Shown here piece by piece: positions 6,481 through 12,402 of a stretch of 13,453 nt of DNA. The translations under genes and the position numbers were made by a program. Origin of the DNA: Propionibacteriaceae bacterium (GTDB taxonomy: Bacteria > Actinomycetota > Actinomycetes > Propionibacteriales > Propionibacteriaceae); the NCBI GenBank assembly GCA_031254155.1, contig JAIRVA010000298.1, positions 1 through 13,453 of the forward strand. Direction: 5' to 3'. How positions within the stretch are numbered: position 1 is the first letter of the stretch; the number at the start of each line of letters is the position of its first letter. The notes under the pieces were generated by a model. That model saw nothing but the letters and a program-made list of their open reading frames with translations, did not search any database and had not been told where the DNA came from.

Positions 6481-7116
6481 ATGTACGATCTTCCGGGCGG
6501 GCGCGCCCCCCTGGCCCCGCGGGCCGAGTACTACATCCCCCAGTGGGAGGAGCGGACGTCGTACGGCGTGCGCCGTGTCGACCCGTACACCAAGCTGTTC
6601 GAAGAGCGGATCATCTTCCTGGGGACGCCCATCACCGATGACATCGCCAACGCGGTCATGGCCCAGTTGCTCTGTCTCCAGTCGATGGACGCCGAACGCC
6701 AGATCAGCATCTACATCAACTCGCCGGGCGGGTCTTTCACCGCCCTGACGGCGATCTATGACACTATGCGCTTCGTGAAGCCGGACATCCAGACGGTCTG
6801 CCTGGGGCAGGCGGCCTCCGCTGCCGCGGTGCTGCTGGCCGCCGGTACGAAGGGCAAGCGCCTGGCGCTGCCCAACTCGCGGATCCTCATCCACCAGCCG
6901 GCGATCTCGGGCGAGGGCTCGTACGGCCAGTCCTCCGACCTGGAGATCCAGGCCCGCGAGATCCTGCGGATCCGCGCCCTCATGGAGAACATGTTGGCCA
7001 CCGACACCGGCCAGTCCGTGGAGAAGGTGTCGCGCGATGTCGAGCGCGACAAGTACCTGACGGCCGACGAGGCCAAGGAGTACGGGATCATCGACGACAT
7101 CCTGGGCGGGATCTAG
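6481..7116 (+). CDS. clpP2: ATP-dependent Clp protease proteolytic subunit 2
   Basis: Second ClpP peptidase of the actinobacterial pair, 211 residues. GGAG at 6471-6474 lies six bases before ATG at 6481. The N-terminal extension with EYYIPQWEERTSYG and then DPYTKLFEERIIFLG is diagnostic of ClpP2. The triad is Ser113 (GQAASAAAVLL), His138 (LIHQP) and Asp190 (ERDKYL); YINSPGG is at 78-84. In mycobacteria ClpP2 provides the face that docks ClpX or ClpC1 and the assembly needs both ClpP types; the same division of labour is likely here but not shown by sequence. The stop is one base before the GTG of clpX. Confidence 0.97.
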   Translation: MYDLPGGRAPLAPRAEYYIPQWEERTSYGVRRVDPYTKLFEERIIFLGTPITDDIANAVMAQLLCLQSMDAERQISIYINSPGGSFTALTAIYDTMRFVKPDIQTVCLGQAASAAAVLLAAGTKGKRLALPNSRILIHQPAISGEGSYGQSSDLEIQAREILRIRALMENMLATDTGQSVEKVSRDVERDKYLTADEAKEYGIIDDILGGI

Positions 7117-7117
7117 C

Positions 7118-8392
7118 GTGCCCCGGCTCGGCGAGTCTAGCGAGCTGCTCAAGTGCTCGTTCTGCGGCAAGAGCCAGAAACAGGTCCGGAAGCTGATTGC
7201 CGGACCGGGGGTGTACATCTGCGACGAGTGCATCGACCTCTGCAACGAAATCATCGACGAGGAACTGAGCCTCGGTGAAACCGCCCTCCCCGAAGACACT
7301 CTGCCGAAGCCGGAACAGATCCGGGCTTTCCTCGACGAGTACGTGATCGGGCAGGACTTCGCCAAAAAGGCGCTGGCGGTCGCCGTGTACAACCACTACA
7401 AGCGGGTGCACCTCGAGCCGAAGGTGGCCCCCGGTGAGGAGGCCGTCGAGCTCGCCAAGTCGAACATCTTGTTGATGGGTCCGACCGGCTGCGGGAAGAC
7501 GTACCTCGCCCAGACCCTGGCGCGCATGCTCAACGTCCCGTTCGCGATGGCCGACGCGACCGCGCTCACCGAGGCGGGGTACGTGGGGGAGGATGTCGAA
7601 AACATCCTGCTGAAGCTGCTCCAGGCCGCCGACTACGATGTCAAGAAGGCCGAGACCGGGATCATCTACATCGACGAGATCGACAAAGTGGCCCGGAAGG
7701 CCGAGAACCCGTCGCTCACCCGGGACGTGTCCGGGGAGGGCGTCCAGCAGGCCCTGCTCAAAATCCTGGAGGGGACGGTGGCGTCGGTGCCCCCCCAGGG
7801 CGGGCGGAAGCACCCGCACCAGGAGTACATCCAGGTCAACACAAACAACATCTTGTTTATTGTGGGCGGGGCTTTCTCGGGGCTCGAAGATATCGTGGCC
7901 ACGCGGCTCGGCAAGCACCCCCTCGGGTTCACGACGGTGCCGGTGAGCGAGGCCGCCAGCAAGGATGAATTGTTCCAGAACGTCCGGCCCGAGGACCTGC
8001 ACAAGTACGGGCTCATCCCCGAGTTCATCGGCCGGCTGCCGATGCTGGCGGCGGTGGAGGGGCTGGACCGCCTCGCCTTGACGCGGATCCTCGTCGAGCC
8101 CCGGAACGCGTTGCTCAAGCAATTCCGCAAGCTGTTCAGCCTGGACAACGTCGATCTGGAGTTCACGGATGACGCCGTGGACGCCATCGCCGATCTGGCG
8201 TTGGAGCGGGGGACGGGTGCCCGAGGGCTCCGCGCAATCGTGGAGGAAACCCTGCTGGACGTCATGTTCGAGGTCCCGAGCCGGGCCGAGATCGCGCAAG
8301 TCGTCGTCGACGCCGACGCCATCTGGAAGCGGATCCCCGTCACCCTCGTGCCGAAGGCGAAGCTGGTCACCCGTCAGGCGCGGGCGGCCTGA
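7118..8392 (+). CDS. clpX: ATP-dependent Clp protease ATP-binding subunit ClpX
   Basis: AAA+ hexameric unfoldase that recognises tagged substrates and feeds them to ClpP; 424 residues, normal length. The N-terminal C4 zinc-binding domain has C13, C16, C35 and C38 (CSFC...CDEC). Walker A is GPTGCGKT at 121-128 and Walker B IIYIDE at 182-187. The pore loop GYVG is at 154-157 and the second pore loop starts RKH at 230. The ClpP-docking loop carries LGF at 269-271. The arginine finger is in EFIGRLP (R306), and sensor 2 is GARGLR (R372). The GTG start follows the clpP2 stop by one base with only a G-rich weak ribosome-binding site, so translational coupling is likely. Its last 19 bases overlap the end of the convergent glycosyltransferase gene. 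Confidence 0.98.
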   Translation: MPRLGESSELLKCSFCGKSQKQVRKLIAGPGVYICDECIDLCNEIIDEELSLGETALPEDTLPKPEQIRAFLDEYVIGQDFAKKALAVAVYNHYKRVHLEPKVAPGEEAVELAKSNILLMGPTGCGKTYLAQTLARMLNVPFAMADATALTEAGYVGEDVENILLKLLQAADYDVKKAETGIIYIDEIDKVARKAENPSLTRDVSGEGVQQALLKILEGTVASVPPQGGRKHPHQEYIQVNTNNILFIVGGAFSGLEDIVATRLGKHPLGFTTVPVSEAASKDELFQNVRPEDLHKYGLIPEFIGRLPMLAAVEGLDRLALTRILVEPRNALLKQFRKLFSLDNVDLEFTDDAVDAIADLALERGTGARGLRAIVEETLLDVMFEVPSRAEIAQVVVDADAIWKRIPVTLVPKAKLVTRQARAA

Positions 8393-9753
8393 GCCGGGCG
8401 GAAAGCGATGGACCGGAAGGCGAGGCTGGTCAGCCGGACGGTGAAGTAGACCAGCCCGACGTTGCGGACGGCGAGCAGGAGAACGGCGAACGGTGTGGCC
8501 CAGCGCTCGTTGATCAACAAGTCGTAGAGCGTGGGGTAGATCACCTGGGTGAGGATCGTCAGGGCCACGATCCAGATGGCGATGTGGCGGGCGAGCGTGA
8601 GCGGGCCCAGGAGACGCTTGTCCTCGGTCAAGTGTTCGGGGCCGCGGAACCAGGAGAAGAGGTGGCCAGAGTTGTCCAGCAACTCGGGGTGCCGGGCGGA
8701 GATGGTGAGCAGCGCCGCGACCGGGCCGGCGAGCCAGATCATGTACTGCGGCGAGAACGTCTTGTTGGTGATGATCATGATGAGGGTGGCGACGATCATC
8801 AGGGTACCGCCCTCGATGGGCGTCCGGTTGGGGCGCCGCAACCAGCCGATGAAGAGGACGACCACGACGACACCGCCGGCCACGGTCAGGCCGGTCGCGA
8901 CGTGGGTGAGCAGGACAGTGCCCGGTCCCGCGATCTCGAAGGCGTTGTACTTCGAGTGCCGGACCTCCCAGAGACTGGGGACGATCGCACGCGCGATCAT
9001 GACGGGCAGCGCGCAGACCGACTCGATCTGGAGGCCGCGGTCGGACTGCCAGGTGAGGGGTGAGACGAGACGGTCCCACCCGGCGTAGAGCAGCGAGGCG
9101 AGCGCCAAGCCACCCCCGACGGTGAGGAACCCGAGTGTCGCCTGACGGGCCGCGCGCTTGTCGACCAGCGTCGTCGGCCACAGGAGGGCCGGCCACAGCT
9201 TGATCGCCGCGCCGACGCCGATCATCGCCCCCGAGGTGAAGCGGTGGGTCCGGACGACGGCGATGAGCGCGGCCGCGCTCAGAGCGGCGGTCAGGAAGTC
9301 GAGCCGGGTGTAGAGGATGGAGCCCATCGCGACGACGAACCAGATCCAGAAGGCGGCGGCGGGCCGCGGGTTGGTCCCGTACTGACGCGCGCTGCGCCAG
9401 AGGACGTACCCCATGAGTGCGTCGCCGGCCGCGATGGCGGCCATGAACACGACGACGTACCCTGCCTGGGTGCCGAAGCCGAGCATGTAGGGGATCGTCA
9501 GGAGCCAGATGAGCGGAGTGGGGTACTCGACCAAGACCTGGGCGGCCGGCGTCCCGTGGAAGAGTTTCGCAATCGACTCGTAGTAGTACACCACATCGCC
9601 CTGGGTGCTGAAGCCGACCACCGTCCAGAAGGTGAACAGACCGACCCGCGTCGCCAACCACCAGCCGAGAGCGTGGCGGTGGGTCGGTAGTTTGAGTGAG
9701 GCCCAAACAGCCCTCACCCAGTAGCGCGGACGCGGGAGGCTGGGCAAATTCAT
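8374..9753 (-). CDS. GT87-type integral membrane glycosyltransferase (polyprenol-phosphosugar dependent)
   Basis: Multi-pass GT-C enzyme of the DUF2029/GT87 type, 459 residues, likely transferring mannose (or another sugar) from a polyprenyl phosphate donor to an envelope glycolipid on the outer side of the membrane. Visible support: a basic N-terminus (PRPRYWVRAVW), many hydrophobic segments, a first outer loop with the acidic motif GDVVYYYES (D53) and EYPTP at 76-80, the R-x-D pair in YTRLDFLTA, and IKLWPALLWP. Mannose as the sugar is inferred from the MptB-like neighbour. The ATG (9753) is preceded by GAAAGGT on the - strand at good spacing. It is divergent from mptB across the spacer that holds the long hairpin, and convergent with clpX with a 19-bp overlap of coding ends. 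Confidence 0.85.
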   Translation of the reverse strand: MNLPSLPRPRYWVRAVWASLKLPTHRHALGWWLATRVGLFTFWTVVGFSTQGDVVYYYESIAKLFHGTPAAQVLVEYPTPLIWLLTIPYMLGFGTQAGYVVVFMAAIAAGDALMGYVLWRSARQYGTNPRPAAAFWIWFVVAMGSILYTRLDFLTAALSAAALIAVVRTHRFTSGAMIGVGAAIKLWPALLWPTTLVDKRAARQATLGFLTVGGGLALASLLYAGWDRLVSPLTWQSDRGLQIESVCALPVMIARAIVPSLWEVRHSKYNAFEIAGPGTVLLTHVATGLTVAGGVVVVVLFIGWLRRPNRTPIEGGTLMIVATLIMIITNKTFSPQYMIWLAGPVAALLTISARHPELLDNSGHLFSWFRGPEHLTEDKRLLGPLTLARHIAIWIVALTILTQVIYPTLYDLLINERWATPFAVLLLAVRNVGLVYFTVRLTSLAFRSIAFRPAQAARA

Positions 9754-9808
9754 AGCACCTTTCAGAATGAGCTCGCTAAGGAAGTGCTGATCTATGCTGT
9801 GTCGTCAG

Positions 9809-9820
9809 CCGGGCGTTCGG
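9809..9820 (+). repeat. Direct repeat CCGGGCGTTCGG, left copy
   Basis: The same 12 bases recur at 9899-9910. The two copies flank the central part of the long hairpin and are exactly symmetrical about its centre. Because the 12-mer is itself a near-palindrome (eight of twelve positions), the two copies can pair with each other using eight Watson-Crick and four G-U pairs. Confidence 0.8.
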
Positions 9821-9898
9821 CGGGAGGAGATCCGTCTCCCACATGGTGTACGTGGACTGGATGTCCACCGCACCATGTGGGAGGCGGAGATCGCCCGT

Positions 9899-9910
9899 CC
9901 GGGCGTTCGG
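9899..9910 (+). repeat. Direct repeat CCGGGCGTTCGG, right copy
   Basis: Identical to the copy at 9809-9820; the repeat period is 90 bases. It may be part of the hairpin stem or, alternatively, a target-site-like duplication around the 78-bp central dyad. The symmetrical pairing that continues outside it favours the stem reading. Confidence 0.8.
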
Positions 9911-9996
9911 ATGGCGGCACATGGTAGATCAGTGGTTCCCCAAGTTTACCACCCGGATTTTACCCGAATGTGCGGCGGAACGGGGTTCGGAGGCGC

Positions 9997-10002
9997 TAGT
10001 GT
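9997..10002 (+). promoter_or_regulatory. Candidate -10 element for leaderless mptB transcript
   Basis: TAGTGT fits an actinobacterial TAnnnT -10. The predicted start of transcription is 10009, one base before the ATG at 10010, so the transcript could be leaderless. No strong -35 is seen. The nearby GGAG at 10003-10006 is only three bases from the ATG and is a poor ribosome-binding site. Confidence 0.4.
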
Positions 10003-10009
10003 GGAGACG

Positions 10010-11476
10010 ATGACAACCGCGCCAACCTCGTCCATCTCATCCCTGAAGCGTGAGTTCGGTGTCGCGTGGGCACAGTTCCCCGTCCGGGTCGGGCTGCTGG
10101 GCACGCTCATCATCGCCGTCGGCTCGCTGACGCCGGCCTACTTGCCCCAGGCTTCGCCGATGTGGCCGGTGCTGCGCATGATCGGCCTGGCGGGCCAGCT
10201 GGGCCGGATCGGCGGTACCATCCTGACGGTTTCGGGAGTGTTTCTGCTGGTCGACTCGTGGTTCCGGCTACGCCACCGGGAGTACGGCCACCTCAACCCG
10301 TTCGCCGTCGTCGGCCTGTGGTCGCTCCCGTTTCTCGTCGCGCCGCCGCTTTTCAGCCACGACATGTACTCGTACGGTGCGCAGGGGTGGATGATCCACA
10401 ACGGGCAGAACCCGTACGATGGCGGACCCGCGCTGGTCCCGGGACCTTTCGCCGACTACGCGCCGTGGGTGTGGCGGTTCACCCCGGCCCCCTACGGGCC
10501 GCTCGCGCTCCAGATCTCCCACCTCGTCGTGGACCTCTCCGGCGGGCGCCCGTGGCTCGCGGCGCTCCTCATGCGGATCCCGGCCATCCTGGGCGTGGTC
10601 GCCGTCCTCGTTCTGCTGCCCCGCATCGCGGACCGGCTGGGCGTCGCGCGCCGCCACGTCGTCTGGTTCGCCTGCCTCAACCCGCTGCTTGTGATCGATT
10701 ACGTCGGCGGCGGGCACAACGACGCCTGGATGATGGGTCTCGTCGTGGTGGCGCTCTGGCTGGCGTTGCGGCCGCGCTGGTGGCCGTGGGCGGCGATGAT
10801 CATCGGCGTTGCGGCGGGCATCAAGCAGCCGGCCGCGCTCGCCGCGGTCTTTCTGCCGTTCCTGGCGGCGGCCGACACCGGCACGCGGCCGCGTGACTGG
10901 GCACGGGCCGCCGGACGGGCCGGTGCCAGTGTCGCGATCGCCGTGGCCGTGTTCGTGGGCCTGACTTTCGCCACCGGCCTCGGGTTCGGCTGGATCGGTG
11001 CGCTGGGCGTCCCCGGCACGGTGGCCTCGGTCAGTCCGGCCTTCCTCATCGGCGTCCTGCTCCAGACGATTTTCTCGCCGGGCGGTACCTTCTGGCTCAC
11101 CCTGGTGGCGCGCATCACGATGGCCGCCGCGGTGCTGGTTGTGGTGTACGTGACGGTACGGTACGGGCGCCGCCAGCCGCTCAAGGCGCTGGCGTGGTCG
11201 TGGCTGGCCGTGGCGCTGGGCGCCCAGGCCCTGCACTCGTGGTACCTCCTGTGGGGGGGTCTGCTCCTGCCGTTCGCGAAGCCCCGGCGGGGTGTGCCGC
11301 AGGCGGCGGCGTGGGTGGTGATTCTCCTGCTGTGCTACGCGGCCGTCAACCTCGGCGACCGCAACGGGGTGTTCGCCACCATCGCCGCCGTAGTCTGTGT
11401 GTTGGCGTGGCTGGCGCACATCATGGTGTACCACCGGTTCTGGCCGCGGTCGCGGGCCGCAGAGGAGGCAGAATGA
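10010..11476 (+). CDS. mptB: MptB-like polyprenol-phosphomannose-dependent alpha-1,6-mannosyltransferase
   Basis: Multi-pass GT-C mannosyltransferase expected to extend the alpha-1,6-mannan backbone of lipomannan-type lipoglycans outside the membrane, using polyprenyl-phosphate mannose. With ATG at 10010 it has 488 residues. Key parts are a first membrane segment at about 26-44, the outer-loop motif SHDMYSYGAQG (D118 the likely catalytic acid) followed by NGQNPYDGGP at 131-140, YGPLALQIS at 162-170, GGGHNDAW at 233-240, GIKQPAAL and many more hydrophobic segments. The charged tail (RSRAAEEAE) ends the protein. These motifs are those of the MptA/MptB family; B rather than A is a judgement. In-frame starts from ATG 9794 on would run through the hairpin and give an arginine-rich stretch unlike the family. 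The stop overlaps the next gene (ATGA). Confidence 0.85.
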   Translation: MTTAPTSSISSLKREFGVAWAQFPVRVGLLGTLIIAVGSLTPAYLPQASPMWPVLRMIGLAGQLGRIGGTILTVSGVFLLVDSWFRLRHREYGHLNPFAVVGLWSLPFLVAPPLFSHDMYSYGAQGWMIHNGQNPYDGGPALVPGPFADYAPWVWRFTPAPYGPLALQISHLVVDLSGGRPWLAALLMRIPAILGVVAVLVLLPRIADRLGVARRHVVWFACLNPLLVIDYVGGGHNDAWMMGLVVVALWLALRPRWWPWAAMIIGVAAGIKQPAALAAVFLPFLAAADTGTRPRDWARAAGRAGASVAIAVAVFVGLTFATGLGFGWIGALGVPGTVASVSPAFLIGVLLQTIFSPGGTFWLTLVARITMAAAVLVVVYVTVRYGRRQPLKALAWSWLAVALGAQALHSWYLLWGGLLLPFAKPRRGVPQAAAWVVILLLCYAAVNLGDRNGVFATIAAVVCVLAWLAHIMVYHRFWPRSRAAEEAE

Positions 11477-12399
11477 GTCTTGTTGAAGCCCGGGTGGAGA
11501 ACGGGGCCGGTCACCTGCTGCTCAACCGGCCGGCGGCGATCAACGCGCTCAGTTCGGCGATGATCGACCAGCTTTACGCCACCCTCGTCGACTGGGCGGA
11601 GGATCCGGCGGTCCGTGAGGTGGTGATCGCCGGCGCGGGCCGGGGTTTTTGCGCGGGAGCAGATGTCCGGGAGTTGCGGCAGGTGATCATCGAGGAGAGG
11701 GGTGACCCGGTCGACTTCCTCGCCCGGGAGTACCGTCTCGACGCCCTCGTGGCGACGTACCCGAAGCCCTACACCGCGCGGTTGCACGGCATCGTCATGG
11801 GCGGTGGCATGGGCGTGTCGATCCACGGGTCCCACCGGGTGGCGGCCCTGGGGACGACGCTCGCGATGCCCGAGGTGACGATCGGCCTGTGGCCGGACGT
11901 CGGGATGATGTACCACCTCGCGCGCCTGCCCGGTGAAGCGGGCACGTACATGGCCCTCACCGGGCTCACGGTCACCGGTGCGGAGGCGGGCCGGCTCGGT
12001 CTGGTCAACATCGTGGAGACGGCGGATGAGCCCGGTCAGACCGGCCTCCCGGGCCCGGGCGGACTGGCGGAGGCGTTCGCGGGCGACGATATTCTGGCCA
12101 TCATGGACCGGCTGGAAGCGAGCAGTGACCCCGCCGCCCGGCACGCGGCCGCCACGATTCGTCTGCGTTCGCCCTTGTCGGTGGCAGTCAGCCTGGAGGC
12201 CCTCCGGCGCGCCCGGCACCTCAGCCAGGCCGCGGTCTTCGACCAAGATTTGCGGATGGGCGCCTTCTTCCTCGGCGAGCCGGCTGACTACGTCGAGGGT
12301 GTACGGGCGCAGCTCGTCGACAAGGACTTCACGCCCCGCTGGCGGTACCCCCGGCTCGAGGATGTCCCGGCGGCGGCGGTACGGGCGGCCTTTGACTGA
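11473..12399 (+). CDS. 3-hydroxyisobutyryl-CoA hydrolase / enoyl-CoA hydratase-isomerase family protein
   Basis: Cytoplasmic crotonase-fold CoA enzyme, 308 residues. The HIBCH branch (valine catabolism thioesterase) is indicated by EYRLDALVATYPKPY, GIVMGGGMGVSIHGSHRVA, AMPEVTIGLWPDVGMMYHLARLPGEAGTYMALTG and, near the end, YVEGVRAQLVDKDFTPRW. GRGFCAGADVREL is the CoA-binding oxyanion region. Usual HIBCH proteins are near 345 residues; the stretch after the VNIVE segment is shortened and Gly/Pro-rich. The ATG overlaps the mptB stop, and GGAGG at 11464-11468 is four bases before it. No functional link to mannosyl transfer is apparent, so coupling may only ensure co-expression. Hydrolase versus hydratase activity cannot be fixed from sequence. 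Confidence 0.9.
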   Translation: MSLVEARVENGAGHLLLNRPAAINALSSAMIDQLYATLVDWAEDPAVREVVIAGAGRGFCAGADVRELRQVIIEERGDPVDFLAREYRLDALVATYPKPYTARLHGIVMGGGMGVSIHGSHRVAALGTTLAMPEVTIGLWPDVGMMYHLARLPGEAGTYMALTGLTVTGAEAGRLGLVNIVETADEPGQTGLPGPGGLAEAFAGDDILAIMDRLEASSDPAARHAAATIRLRSPLSVAVSLEALRRARHLSQAAVFDQDLRMGAFFLGEPADYVEGVRAQLVDKDFTPRWRYPRLEDVPAAAVRAAFD

Positions 12400-12402
12400 C
12401 CC

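Larger units (their letters stand above)
9780..9939 (+). repeat. Long imperfect inverted repeat, candidate ~160-nt hairpin RNA (element B)
   Basis: Position n faces position 19719-n without any gap from 9780/9939 inward to 9848/9871. Of these 69 facing positions 49 are Watson-Crick, 10 are G-T (G-U in + strand RNA) and 10 are mismatched. The best block is CTCCCACATGGTG (9836-9848) with CACCATGTGGGAG (9871-9883). A further GTGGAC/GTCCAC stem (9852-9857 with 9863-9868) closes a TGGAT loop after a one-base shift. Only one A-C opposition was noticed among the mismatches, so pairing is kept far better in + strand RNA than in - strand RNA. There is no convincing protein in it. It lies between the start of the GT87 gene and the predicted mptB promoter. 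I do not recognise the family; a structured regulatory RNA or a decayed palindromic mobile element are both possible. Confidence 0.75.

Noticed and set aside
5646..6482. 278-residue - strand frame ending in the tig-clpP1 spacer
   Set aside because: Mostly antisense to clpP1; the tail through the spacer follows the inverted repeat and has no recognisable domain.
7088..9706. 872-residue open frame on the - strand opposite clpX and continuing through the GT87 region
   Set aside because: It is antisense to clpX, whose motifs are complete, and out of frame with the real GT87 gene. It is Arg/Pro/Gly-rich with no domain, a GC-rich shadow.
9794..10009. N-terminal extension of mptB from ATG 9794
   Set aside because: It runs through the hairpin, is Arg/His-rich with no similarity to the family, and has no good ribosome-binding site.
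10268..11434. 388-residue open frame on the - strand opposite mptB
   Set aside because: Composition is Arg/Asp/Gln/His-rich, typical of antisense frames of GC-rich membrane-protein genes.
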